Of a stretch of 64,000 bases of DNA, positions 34,901 to 47,520 are shown one piece after another. Under the pieces are notes generated by a model. The model searched no databases. It saw only the letters and a list, made by a program, of their open reading frames with translations, and was not told where the DNA came from. Both the position numbers and the translations under genes were made by a program. The DNA comes from Anaeramoeba flamelloides (Eukaryota > Metamonada > Anaeramoebidae), in contig JANTQA010000060.1 in the NCBI GenBank assembly GCA_027625915.1, forward strand, positions 4,588,001 to 4,652,000, written 5' to 3'. Within the stretch, counting starts at the first letter, position 1. The number at the start of each line of letters is the position of its first letter.

Positions 34901-36474
34901 GTTTTTGTAATTGATTTGTAAATATTTTGTTTTTATATATCTATAGTCACTAAGTAAAAACTTTTTATTCTAATGATATTGAAACAGTGGGAATAATTGT
35001 AGAAAAATGATCTTTATTTATATTGGATAATTCTTTGATCTTCAATTAGACACCAAAATAACCCTTGTTATTTTCCCAACGTACATAAAAAACTTCCCGT
35101 TTTTCAATTTTTAATAAAATATTTTGATTTATTAGTTTTCCTTCCTACGTCTATCAACTATTCTTCAATATAAGATATTTACAAAAAAGCGTGGAATTAT
35201 TTTTTTACATTTAATGAAAAATCATCTTTTATAGTGAAACATTCATTAATTGACAATAACAAATGAAAGTTAATATTAATACCAATTGAATCAATGACTA
35301 AGGTTTTTATTTCGAAATATTTTCAGTTGAAATATTTCTAAAAAACGAAAAAAAAAAAAATAACACTTTTTTTTTAGAGAAAACAATTTACGACCATTTT
35401 CAAAAAAAAAACTTGAAATACTGGAAGTGCACAAATGATTTTTTAAATAACCAAAAGCTGTTATATGTTTTCAATTCTATTTGAAAATTTGTTGAGATTA
35501 AACAAGTTATGAAAACAATTTTTTCAATCAAAATGAAAATAATAAACACCAATTTTCACCCCTAAAAAATATCCGATTAAATCGAGATCAGAAAATTTAA
35601 TATCTTTTATTTATGTAATACAATACTAAGAAACAAATTGAATTATTGCCAAGAATCAATAAATGGTAGTTAATGATTTTGGATGTTTGATTACTTTTTT
35701 AAAGATTGAGTTAAAAGAGATTTTTTAAAATAACTTTGCCCCACTTTATAGGAAATAGTTTATATATTTCTAGGTATTTCTTATTTGTCCTTCAAAGACC
35801 ATTTACAAAAAAAAAATGATATTTCAAAAAAAATTGAGAACTTTTGACAGAAACAAAGTTTAGAGCAGATTCATTGGTGATTTATTGAAGAGTATAATAT
35901 CTTCTAAGAAAGTTATTTGTATATATAATAAATGAGTTATTTTTTATTATTATTATAAATTAATGGTAAAATAAAATGAACAATTAATAAAATCTTTTCT
36001 ATCAAAAATAGCACAAAAACTGCTCTAGAATTAGATTGAAAAATTAAGAAAAGTTGTTAAAATTTTGTTAATTTATTTTTCTACATTTTAAAAAATTAAG
36101 TAAAAAAAAAGAAAGAAATAAGAAGAAAAATAAAATATAAGAAACAGAAAGACAATCCCAAAAGAAAAAGAAAAAAGAAAGGGAAAGGAAAAAAAGATAA
36201 GAAAATAAATGATAACAGTAAAAAAAATAATATGAAAATTAAATTAAAAATTCATATTTAGATATATAAAAAAAGATAATCTTTCAAATAGAGGAGTTGT
36301 TTCAAATTATAAAAAAATAATTTCACAAAAAGAAAGATTAAATAATAATCAAAAATAAAAATGTTATGAAGAATATAAGAGAGGCGAATAAGGAAAAAAA
36401 AAAAAAAAAAAACATGCTTAAAATTACACAATAATCATGTCATCTAATAACCATAATATTAACCATCAGCCGAT
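31972..36474. other. Intergenic DNA with repeats, no gene seen
   Basis: 4.5 kb between the 5' end of the CS-Sel1 gene and the 3' end of the Ras gene. It holds a relative of 1490-1850 at 34130-34490 and repeat B copy 2 at 35370-35690. Two short (TA)n patches lie at 32934 and 33093. No ORF reaches 60 codons. Confidence 0.6.
35370..35690. repeat. Dispersed repeat B, copy 2
   Basis: Partner of 8800-9140, same orientation. Longest near-identical part is TTTGTTGAGATTAAACAAGT and the following 60 bp. Confidence 0.7.
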
Positions 36475-39400
36475 TTAAATAATAGTACAACAACCACTAC
36501 CATTATCAGTTGGTATATCAGTCGAATTATTTCTTTTCTTTTTGCGTTCATCATGTTTATTGTCTCTTCTTTTTGATGACCCACCACGAAGTAATCTTAC
36601 AAGCCTTTCAAAACTTTCTGTAACATTTTCCCCCGTTTTTGCAGATCTATTATAATTAAGAAATAGTTAATTAAATAGCAATATATTGATAAAAATTAAT
36701 AATTTTCAATTGGAAGAAAAAAAAATTTTTTTTTGAATATTAAGTTGGGGTTTTGTTGAACATTCTAAACTATAATTTATATTTTTTGTAATAGTTAAAA
36801 GAAACAGTTTATCAATAACACACTAAAAATATTGTTCAAATTATCTTTTGACATAATCTTAAATATTAAAAAATAAATATATCTTGGAAAGTGTTTTTAT
36901 CAAAATCTAAATTCAAAAGTTTTGAAATAGTTAAAACAGTTGAAAGAATCACAAGACAAAAATATAATTTAATTAAATTTGTAAATAATTTTGATTTTTG
37001 TTTTTCCCATTTTGTTTTTTTCCAATTACGTAATCGGTTACCCGAGATTAGAAAATTTTGTTAAGAATAATTGATATTAATTTATATTTAGGTTATTTTA
37101 AATAAAAAAAAAAACAAATTAAAGTATTTGTCTATTTCTGACCTTTTGATCAATCAATAGCTGGCTATAGAATTTCAACACTTTCTTTTATTGTGTTTAC
37201 TTGAAAATTAAGAGGAACAATTTTATTTTTTTATTTTTTGTTTTGTCTCAATATATAACCTTCGCTACATTTCAATATTTTTTATTATTGATAATTTCCA
37301 GCTAAAAATATCCAAAATAATACTACCTCTGGTTTGAATCTGAAAAAATTGATGAGAATTGTTGATCAATAAACTAAACTAAGAAAAAAAAAATACCAAA
37401 GATAATAAAATGAAACAATTTTAATTTATTGTGAAACATAAATAAAAATATATCAATTTGGAACCGAAATGGGATCACAAATTGAAAATTGAATTTAACT
37501 TGGTTAACAAATTTTAGATAATCTATTTTGTAAACATAAAATATTTATCCAAAATAGATTTGGATTGAAAAAAGAAATGACTGGAAATACCACAATTTGA
37601 AGAAACATAAGAAGGTATTTATTGTTTTGGAATATTTTTTTTTGGAAAACGTTACTAAAATTTTCAAATGCTTTAGATAAAAAACATAATTTATTTTAGA
37701 GAGTGGGGCTTTAGTACCGTATTTAATTGTCACACCGAAGGAAATTTTTCATTAAAAAATTAAAATTTCGATAGACATCAGAGTTTTGGAACTCATTTAC
37801 ATTAATGGGGGTTACTTTTTGAGATTATTTGTTTACCAAGTGGGTTTGAAAATGTAGAAAAATACACCGAAAAGAAAACAATTAATAACTTGAATATTTA
37901 GTAGTATTTATATTATATCTTTTTTTTTTTTTGATTGAAGAAAGTAAAAAAAAAAAAAAGACAAAGTTCATTTCCCGTCACATAAAAAATAGTTTAATAT
38001 CAATTTAGGTTTTAAAAATTGTTTTATTTTGGTGAAGTGTGTATATACACTCGCTACAGAAAAGGGGCTGTCTTTTTATCTGTAAAAATTGACAAGAAAT
38101 TTTCATTTTTTGATAAAAAATAAAATTGTTTCCATATTTACTCCAATACTCAAGAAAAACAACAAACTATATTTTCCACTTTTTGACTGGCCCTTAAATT
38201 ATTTCAATTTTAGTAACTAAAAAATAATAAAACGTTGAAAATATTTTTATTTTATTTCAAATTTTAGTAAAGATTCGGGAGGTTTATTAAACTCTAACAA
38301 AGTATCAAGAATTGAAAAATTGTATTTTAATTGAATTTAGATATTTTTTTTATTCATTAAGCCAAATTCTTTCAAAAAAAACATCGGCTCTTATATTAAG
38401 ACATATATAAATGAAAATTTCTACTTTCACTGCAATTAAATGATTTATTTTAATCTTTCACATTTCGTAATTTCTGTTTTTTTTTTTTTAATCGAATATT
38501 GAATTTGGGTATGTTAAAAATTTTAGTTTTTTTTTCAAGAATTTATTTCATTTTGTTTTGAATTATAAGTTACCTAAATCTATTTACATTAAAAGGTAAA
38601 ATTTCATCACAAAATTAGAAAACTATTTGTTTTTGATTTTTGTTTTTAAAAAGAGAAAAAAATCAAATTGATGTTTTACTAATTTTAAAAGTTCAATAAT
38701 GAAGAGTACAATTAAATCACAATCTTTTATTTTTCATTTTCGTTCCTTTTAAGTTTATAACTCCCTTTTTTTGTAATTTTTATAATGTTTTCTTACCCTT
38801 TTCTGCAAATCTCTTCTATTTCTAAAAAATAAAAACAAATAATTTATCTTCATTTTTCGAAAAATAAGAAATACTATCGATAATATTCTATTTAAATTCA
38901 AAGAATATATTTTAATTCAAAAAAAAAAAAAAATGACTTTAAAGATAATTTAAATGTCATTTTTAAGCAGAGTGAAATAAATATTTTTTTAAAATGTGAC
39001 TTGAAAACAATTTAAGAAAGTAGTTGATTTTTCCTATTTTTGAATTTTTTTTCATTATGTGAACCTTACTCAAAAAAAAAAAAGATTTTTAAAGTGCCAC
39101 ATGATATTGAAACTATGGAATCGTAACATCATTAATTGCCCTGTTTGTGAAAAGAAAGCGGACCAAAAGTAAATCAGAGTGGAATCTTTAAATTTTCAAT
39201 TTTTTAGAACAGTTTTTTTATTAAATTTTTGATTTTATTAAATCTTAATTTGAATCCAGAAATGTGTTGATAGGGTGTACCGTTGAAAATAATCATAGAA
39301 ATAAGACAACCAATAAAATAAACCAGAGAAAAAATATATTTGAAACATAATCTTTTCTTTATGAAGACCAAACAAGAAAGATCACCCTTCCAAATAAACG

Positions 39401-42400
39401 TGTTGAAATCAAGAATGAAAAATTTTTTTCAAAGTATATTTTTAAATCATTTTTTTCTTCTATATCTTCTTAATTTAGGAAGAGGAATACACAAGAGATT
39501 AGCTTGAATTTATCCACCCATTATTATTCAACAATATTTTGAATCGTGTGTCTCACACAGTATCTTTTTTTTTGTGTGGTGCTTAATTGAGAATATTCCA
39601 ATTCAATTCTCAACAAATAAAATAAATAGATGAGCAGATTAAAAAATAAATTTAAATTGAGTGATTTTTTTTAGAAAGGTTTTACAATTTTCGAAAAAGA
39701 TTGTTTATCATTTTCAATTTTTTATTTTCTTTTTCGTTTCTAGAAAAATAACGACTTTTGGGAAATAATATTGTTTAAAAATACTGATAAATTCAAATAA
39801 ATTAAATAAAATTTTTTATTCAATTTCTATTTTTGTAATCCCGTAACCTCAACTTTTAAAACAGCATAGGAGAAAGAGACTTTCTCTTGTCAAACCAATT
39901 TTACAAAGTTTCTAAAAATTAAACCAATAAAATACTTTATTCAAAGCTATGTGTACAAAAAATTCTTAAAAGGGAAAATGAAATAAAAATTTTTAGATAT
40001 TTATTTGAATTTATCAGTAAAATGAAATCTTGATGAGATCCATAAAAATATTGTTTTTTATTGTAAGTTGTGTTTTGGCTTATGGAATGGAAGAGTTTAC
40101 CTCATTTAAACAATTTATTAATTTGAGTCTATTTTTTGAATTCAAAAATTAACATCTTTCCAATATAAAATTTTAAAAAGATAAAATATTATTCTTATTA
40201 AAGAATTAAGTTAATTCTTGAAAATGGTGAAACTTATTTTTCATTTTATTTTGGAAAGTATGGATTTCGAAAGCAAATTTTTTAATTTGTTATTATTTTT
40301 AATTATTAATCTACAAATTCTAATTCCAGCCAATAAAAATAATTGAAATATAGGCAATTCAATAAATGAAATTTTGATATAAATTTAGCAATATTTTATC
40401 AATTAAATTGAGATCTATTAAGTAAAAAAATTTTTCCTTTAAAGTTTGAAAAAAGTCTATTTCTCGTTTTCGAAAAAGCCAAAAAAAAAGAATGCAGGAA
40501 ACTTGTTTGAACGAATTGTTTGGTCGTATTCACAAAAACCAGTTATAATTGAAAGAAAAATCCAAATAATTTTTGTCAGAAAAAAAATTGATTTCGAATC
40601 TAGAGAACAAAATTACCTAATTCTCAAATATCTTCAAGAAAATTTTAGATTGAAAAATCAAATTTCATCTATTAACAAAAACACAATTTATGAGTAAAGT
40701 TTTGAAAATTGTTTCAAAACTTTAAAGTTTATAACTATTCTTCATAAAATAATACTAATATTTTTCAATTTGTTCAATAAATCAATTGTTTTGGTTAACC
40801 AAAAGTTTTATCTCAAAAAAGAAAAAAAAATCTCTTTTTATTAATATTTATTTCAATAAAGACGATTGTTATTGTGTAATAATGATGAAATAGAAAAGAA
40901 ACAACGATAAACACTTTTTATAATATAAGAAATACAATCAATTTAAAGTTTTTCTTTTTGAAAACAAATGGAAAAAAAAGAATTTGATTTGAATGAAAAA
41001 ATATTCTTTTTTGTGTTTTTTAATTGATCGGATTTTTTTGACACTTTGCATATATAACCATTGTGAAAAAAATTTGGGTAATTAAAAAAAATTGGGTCAG
41101 TCAAAAATTTGTTTTCGTTTTTTAAATAATAAATATTAGCAAAATGGTTTTTGATCAAAGTAAAATTTTATGAACAAATCTTACATTTAAGAAAAACCAA
41201 AGTCATTATCAATAATAATTTTCAAATGCAATATTAAATTGTTGCATTTTAACCTTTTGAAATTACTGTGGAACTCCAAAAATACAAAATTTTATTGTTA
41301 ATTGTCAACTTTACTAAAAATAAGAGAACTATTTAATAGGAAATATTAAAATCTATTAATTCAATAAGATATTTATCATTGTTAATAAACGCAAATTTAT
41401 CACGGTTAATCTTAAATATCCTTTTAAACCAAATTGAATCATAAATTCTTCCAAAAAAGATATTTTTTCGAAAGAGGTTGTTTTCCACTAATGTTGACAA
41501 TCAAAACTTCAAAATACCAAAATATCAAGATTTCAGAAACCATTTAAATTCTGTAAAATCCCCATAGACAAACCTTAATTTAAAACTGTTATTAATTTTT
41601 GGTCTTCCCAAACAATAATTAACTTGATCTTGTAATGTTTTCTAATAAAAAAAAATTAACATTTTTAGTAAAGTTTACAATTAAAAATAAATTTTTGTTT
41701 TTTAGAGTTCCACAGTAATTCCAAAAGCTTAAAATGCAACAGTTTAATATTGCATTTGAAAATTATTATTGATAATGACTTTGGTTTTTATTAAATGTAA
41801 GATTTGTTCATAAAATTTTACTTTGATCAAAAACCATTTTGCTAATATTTATTATTTAAAAAACGAAAACAAATTTTTGACTGACCCAATTTTTTTTAAT
41901 TACCCAAATTTTTTTCACAATGGTAAAATTTGTCAGTAGAGAATACCACCAATAACATATTTTATTTTTTGTCCTGTTGTTGTGAGAGACTAAACCCTAA
42001 ATCGGCTTTCAAAAAAAATGTCAATTTCAACTGATTTATTTTCGAACCAGTGTTTATCAACTATTTTGTGGCTAATTTTCAACACCGCCAAAGATTTGAG
42101 AATTCTCATCATTTTTTAAAAATATTCTTTTGGCTTGCAGATCACCTTTTCAATTATTGATCAAATTTTTTTTTATAAATAAAATATAAAATTTGAAAAA
42201 ACAAGTCGAATTCTGAAAAATGTTTTCTTTGAATAATTTTTATATTTTTTGTTTTGGGTGTTCTGTATTCTTTTGATTTGTTTGTAAACCTTGTATTCAA
42301 TCCCTTAATGCTTTTTTTTTTGATCTTTTTAAAACAAATAAGGATACTGAAAAAAATTTTTTTTTTTAACTTCTCTGATTATGGTTTTTGTGTGTTTAGG

Positions 42401-43599
42401 AAAATTTTTGAAACATCTAAAGTGTTTTTGTTTTTAAAACAAACTGAAGTAAAGTTTAAAGAAAATAAGTGTGATAGTTGTTTATAACAAGAAGGCTGAC
42501 AATTAAAAAAAAAAAAAAAAATGCCAAGTAAATAATATTTGCTCAAAATAATGTAATTGCGAACCTGAAAAGAAAAGAGAAGACGATTATTATTTTTGAC
42601 GTTTTTTATGAAAATTTATTAATCGTCTTTTTTTTCAAAATTTTGGGAATAAAAGGAAAGGAAAACAAAAATCCATTTTTAAGGAAATAAAAAAATATTC
42701 AAAATAAATCTTACGTTTCGAGATATGGAATACCCATTTTCTTTGCTGCTTCTTCGGCGCCTTCTCTAGATATTAATCTTTCTGAGGTTAAGTCTATTTA
42801 TTTTTCGAAAAAGAAAAAGAAAAATTATCGAAATAAAAAAAAATTTGCAAGTTGAAAATAATTTTCGGAGACTTAAAAAAAAAAATAGAACTGGAAATTT
42901 GACAAATGGCCAAATCAAAACAAAAAGTTACCAGACTTATTTCCCACAACCAAAATTGGAACGCTTGTTTCTTTGATTTTTTTGATACGATCATGAATTT
43001 TCCGAATTGCTGCAAAACTTGTACGGGATGTTAAACTGAAAACCAACAAAAACGCATCCCCTTTTTGAACGTGTAGATTTTCGACAGTCCTAAATTCGGT
43101 TTGGCCAGCGGTATCAAATAATTGGAGTGTTGCCGGTTTATTGTCAATCACAGTGATTTTTGTATAACTTTCCTCTGTAAGGGCAAAGAAGGAATAAAAA
43201 AAACAAAAAAATTCAAAAAAAAGAAGGTACAAGTGGGGTTGAAATGAAAAGTTAAAGATTGGTCCAAAAAGAGGCTTTGGGTTTTGTTTTTGGTCGGAAT
43301 TAGAAAAAAGAATTTCAAGTCGAAATCAGCCCAAAAACAAAGATTAGAATAAAAAGTTGAAATTATCAAACCAACTGTAGGATCGTAGTCCTGGACAAAC
43401 CTCCCTTGAAGGTACTGAATTGTTAAACAAGATTTTCCAACTATAAAAAAAATTTTTTTTTAGAAAAGAAAAGAATGCGTCAAATACAAAAGTCAATAAA
43501 GTGTTTGAGAAATTGTATAAGTTGGACGAGTTTTTTTCAAATCATACCTGATCCGCCCCCAAGCAAAACAATTGTGTGTTTTTCTTGATTGGTTGCCAT
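36475..43599 (-). CDS. Ras-family small GTPase (Ras/Rap type)
   Basis: Membrane-bound GTP/GDP switch. Five exons join in phase: 43599..43548, 43440..43372, 43174..42932, 42793..42715 and 36646..36475, giving 204 residues. All G motifs are present. The P-loop GGGSVGKS is split by intron 1. The effector loop YDPTVEESY is split by intron 2. Switch II is DTAGQTEF, NKSD is split by intron 3, and ETSAK is split by intron 4. The hypervariable tail is basic (SSKRRDNKHDERKKRKNN) and ends GCCTII: a CaaX box (CTII) for prenylation with a preceding Cys that could be palmitoylated. The Gln of switch II and the GxGxxGKS glycines expected for GTP hydrolysis are kept; the position equivalent to Ras Gly13 is Ser. 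Pathway partners cannot be inferred from neighbours. The last exon lies 6.07 kb downstream. Confidence 0.95.
36900..37270. repeat. Dispersed repeat A, copy 3
   Basis: Third copy of the 6560/29750 family. It keeps AAATAGTTAAAACAGTTGAA, the TCCAATTACGTAATCGGTTA block, a GATATTAATTTATATTTAGG block and 'TTTTGATCAATCAATA'. Confidence 0.6.
39060..39500 (+). repeat. Repeat D copy 1, with an intact RING-like terminal exon
   Basis: Member of a three-copy family (also 50490-51420 and 59390-60290). Here an AAAG acceptor-like site precedes an open exon at 39095-39172 that encodes CHMILKLWNRNIINCPVCEK... and then a stop. W...CPVC followed by a stop is how the RING-H2 gene in this window ends (KKWLINNKKCPIC). 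No upstream RING half was found within 1 kb. It is therefore probably a duplicated gene end or relic, not a complete gene. Confidence 0.45.
41058..41923. mobile_element. Foldback / MITE-like element with ~265-bp inverted arms
   Basis: Arms 41058-41321 and about 41661-41923 are inverted copies at high identity. Ends read CCATTGTGAAAAAAATTTGG and the inverse. Inner landmarks are TTGGGTCAGTC, CAAAATGGTTTTTGATCAAAG and AATTACTGTGGAACTC. A loop of about 340 bp lies between. TAA flanks both outer ends (41055-41057 and 41924-41926), compatible with the 3-bp TWA target duplication of PIF/Harbinger elements but easily chance in this composition. There is no transposase ORF; the 71-codon ORF at 40943-41158 straddles the left end and is spurious. 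Confidence 0.8.
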
Positions 43600-44329
43600 A
43601 AAATCAAATTATAAATAAAAATAAAAATTAAAAAAGTAAAGAGGAAAAATGAATGTTATTATTTGAAAACAATTATTCGAAGGCAATTGAAAAATTATTT
43701 CGAAAAGTTGATAATGATTTATTGAAAAAATGTCATCTGAAGAAACAGTTTTTCCAGAGTAGAGAATTACAATATAATTTTATGATTAACAGTGGCATCA
43801 GAAATATGAATAGACTCTTCGAAAAATTATAAATAATTTTCAACTTATTTAAACTTCAAAGTTGTAAAATCCAAAATGATAATCTTTTAAATGAAATGCA
43901 AACCAAAAAAAAATTTTTTTTTACTTTTTTCGAGTTTTTAGAATATTTTGAAAAAAACTTTTACCAAAATTTGGAAAACAATTTATCCAACGCAATTGCC
44001 TTTTTCAAGCTTTTTCGGATAATATGAGATGTTATTAAAGAATTTTTTTAAAATAAATGAACCTTTTTGGAATTCTTAAAAAAAGTTTAATTAACAGGTA
44101 TATTTTGTTACAAAAAAAAGTTGAGTGAGATTTAAGAATTTAATTACAATAAGGTAATTGTAAATTTCTTGAAAACAAAACACACTCAGATAGGGTGTAT
44201 TTTCCAAGATTTTAATTATTTGTCGTTTTTATTTTAGTTATTCACACTCAAGAAAATATTTTTTCAAAAAAAAAACAAATGTTAATTTTGAAAAGATGTA
44301 TTACACTTTTCTGCAAGCATTATTATGAC

Positions 44330-44545
44330 AACAGTATCATGAAAAAATTTTTTCTAAAAAAAATTAAATATTTACTAGTTTTACCCTTTTAATAGCTTCA
44401 CTCATAATAAACGCTATTAGTTAATAAAAGATCTTTGATCAAAAAATCTTTTTGAAGATATTTTACAATTTAAGTTTGAAAAACTCAATTTTTTCAAGGT
44501 TCTCTTAAGTTTTTTTTGAAATTTAATAGTAAAAATATCATGAAA
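44330..44545. repeat. Inverted-pair repeat, left member
   Basis: The reverse complement matches 49795-50000. Shared blocks are TTTTTGATCAAAGATC, TTAATAGC, CAAGGTTCTCTTAAGTTTTT and TTGAAATTTAATAG. The members lie 5.3 kb apart and face each other. Confidence 0.65.
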
Positions 44546-44792
44546 AATTTTTTCTTAACAATAAAGAAGTCATTTTATTATATTATAAAAGCATTTTAAA
44601 TTTGATGAATATCATTCAAACTGGGAATAAATTATTTGGACTATTAAAGAATTATTTGCTGATTTAAATACAAATAATATTTGTTTTTTGATTTTTGGTT
44701 TAGTTTTCCAGAGTTTTTTTTAAACTTTTAAATAAATAAAAAATTTAAAATAATTGAGTTATTTTCTTTTGAATTAAAACAATCTCAACAAG

Positions 44793-45340
44793 ATTTTCCA
44801 GAATTTAAAAGAATAGAGTCAAATCTTTGATTTTTATCTAGGGTTTTGAATTCTGGGAAACAGCTGTTTGTTTTTTTTTTAATTTGAGAAATTATAAAAA
44901 AATTTCAAAAATTTTCTTTTTAATTCCAAAATTAAAAAAAAAACCTTGGCACTTGACGGAATTTTTCTATGTTTTTTTTTTAATTTTTCCTGAATTTGAA
45001 AGAATAGAGTAAAATTCGTTAGTATTTTCTTATATGGTTTTAAATGTTGGAAAACTTAGGATATTTCCATTAGGCTTTAAAAAATTCAAAAAATCGAACA
45101 AAATTCTGGATTTTACTAAATTACTTCTAATTCTCAAAAACCACCCTTAGTTTTTCTTGAGTTTTCTGTTTTTTTTTGTAAAATCAATAGATTTTCCAAA
45201 TAAATAGAAAACCTCAAAAAACCTAGAACACTTCATAGATAAAACAGAAAAACTCCAAGAAAAGCACCGTTGGATTTTTTTTACTTTGAGAAATAAACCA
45301 AAAATTTATTTATTTTACGGTTTATTTCTGAAATTAAAAA
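44793..45340. repeat. Palindromic repeat array, second locus
   Basis: Same motif set as 18830-19480: TTTTCCAGAATTTAAAAGAA, 'AGAATAGAGT', TTTTGAATTCTGGGAAA and the AGAAATAAACCAAAAATTTA block. Related single units occur near 49575-49625. Confidence 0.6.
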
Positions 45341-47014
45341 AAAAAAGGTACTCTAGACACTCTATGGAAATGGAATATTTACTATTGGTATTTTTTTTCA
45401 TAATTAATTTTTTGGGATCTCAAGAATGTTTTCAAAACTATTTGTTATTAACTATTCAAAAAAATATACCCAAGTTGACTTTGACTAAAATACAGTAACA
45501 CAAAAATTGAAAAAATTTTACCCTGAAATAGACTTTTTATTTTCTAGTTGAGACTTTTAAAAATTTTGATAATACAAAAAACATTAAATATAAAAGCCTC
45601 AAGATGTTTAAGTATTGGAATGTTGGTTATATCATGAATAAATTTTATTAACACCAATGAAATGATAAATGAAGTAATATTTTTGTCTAACTTGAAATTT
45701 TCAATTTTCTTTTTTTATTACAAGTAGTTTTCGACAATAAAAGTTCAAAAAAATTCTAATTTTAGATCCAATCACACAAAAATATTATTTTAGAAATTTT
45801 ATTGGTTATTTAAATTTTTTTTTTAATATTACTAGAACCCGAATAAACTGTGTTTTGAAAAATGTTTTAAGAACAATAAATATTGTTTTTGTAAATTCTG
45901 AAAATTTTCTCAGAAGTTTCCAGATTATTAATGTGGTAGGTATTAGTATCACCATAAATTCCGCTATAATCCTAATCTTATAATTGGATGGAAATGGTAT
46001 TAGCTTTACATAATGTTGGAATGACTCTAAAAATTCAATTGATAATAAACTTATTCAATAAATTATTAGATTTTTTATCAAATGGATTCACTAAAAAAAA
46101 ATTTTCATTTTCCTAATTGTTTTTTTAATTCCTTTTAAAAACCTAGCAATAGAAACTCAAAATAATAGTAACAAATATTTAATTATTCATAAAAAGAACT
46201 TCCAAAAATATCTATTTTTAAAATTTTTCAATCTATAGATAAAAAGAATAATCATTGAAATAAAAAAAAAATAACTAATTAATTGGTTTCTTTTCTTTCT
46301 TTTTTTTTATATTGATAGTCGTAACATCAATATTTTTCCAATATTATGAAATAATTTATCAAAATAATCTAAAATTTGTTTTTGTACAAATATATCGAAT
46401 AAAAAATTTTCAGAAATCAATTATTTTTTTTTATTAACCTTGAAATTATAAAATAATTATAAACTCTTTTTCAAAAATTGTGAATCACCGAAATAATAAA
46501 TTGAAAAAAAAAATTATCCTTTAGTATTCAAGAACAATTAAGAACTAAATATGATTTTTAATTATCTTTTAAGTCATTCTAAATCTATAAAAGCCTGATA
46601 TATTAAAAATTAAAAAAAAAAAAATAAAACCAAAAACTAAAAAAAAAGTGAGTCACAATTTTTGAAATGATCCTTACAGATTTTTTATTACTAAAATTTC
46701 ACTGAAAAAAAGTTGAACAACAAGATTTTTTATGAATAATTAAATCCATTTTCAAAGACATTACATAATCGAAATTTTCTTTGTGATTATTTGTCTTTTA
46801 GAAGATCTCTTTTTTTTTTTACACATGATCTTTTTTAAAAGAAAAAAAAAAAGAATTGAACTGAGGAAAAAAAAAAAAAAAAAAAAATTAAGAAAAACAA
46901 AAATTTGAAAAAGCAAAACTAAAATTTGCAAAATTAGAAAAAATGATTCTGATCCAAAAATTTGAAAATATTTTTTGTAAAGAATACCGGGATAAACCCT
47001 CAAAAAAACCCCAA

Positions 47015-47520
47015 TTAACATTATAAAGTGAGTCAAAATTTATGAAAAATAGTTTATAAGTAGAATAATACACATCAAAGTGCAGTCAATATCCTCTATA
47101 AGTAAAAATAAGTAATCAATAGATTTTCTTAAAAAATTGAAAAACTCAAATTTCTTAGGGGCACATTGAGAAAAACAACAAGGTTCATTTTGATATCGAT
47201 TGAAGATCCTGATAAATTTCTATTAGAAATAAATAGTTTTTTCTGAAATAATTTTACATTTCTTAATAACCTTAGAATAGCACTTTTTTATTAGGTGAAT
47301 ATCGATCTTGAAATAATTAAATTTTTTTCAAATGAATTTGGTATTAAAAAAATCGTAAAAAAATAATCAAAAAAAAAGAAAAATGTGAAAAAATTTTTTC
47401 CATTTTAAAATTTTTAAAATAAATATTTTTCTTCAAAGATCGATTCAAAACCTTTAAACACATATAATTACCAACACACAACGAATGTACCCAATTGACT
47501 GGAAAATGATTTATTTTTGA
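47015..47520. mobile_element. Decayed copy of the CAGTCAAAGGGGCCCA element
   Basis: Similar to 20974-21689 in the same orientation. Common blocks are AGAATAATACAC, 'AATCAATAG(A/C)TTTTCTTAAAAA', AACTCAAATT.CTTAGGG followed by ATTGAGAAAAACAAC, and CCTTTAAACAC near the right end. The right terminus TACCCAATTGACTG is a degraded form of TGGGCCCCTTTGACTG. The left end is eroded. Confidence 0.6.

Larger units (their letters stand above)
36647..42714 (-). other. Giant 6,068-bp intron of the Ras gene
   Basis: It starts GAAAC|GTAAGA and ends AATAG|ATCTGC. The split codon AC|A (Thr) restores ETSAK, and the protein then reads through to a CaaX terminus. Inside are repeat A copy 3 (36900-37270), a RING-like terminal-exon repeat on the opposite strand (39060-39500), an 83-codon ORF with no recognised domain (40446-40697, +), and a foldback element (41058-41923). 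No convincing nested gene. Confidence 0.9.

Noticed and set aside
40446-40697. 83-codon plus-strand ORF inside the Ras intron
   Set aside because: Starts at TTG, no homology recognised, no supporting neighbouring exon; retained only as a remark.
42254-42487. 77-codon hydrophobic plus-strand ORF
   Set aside because: Phe/Leu-rich translation of T-rich intron sequence, no domain.
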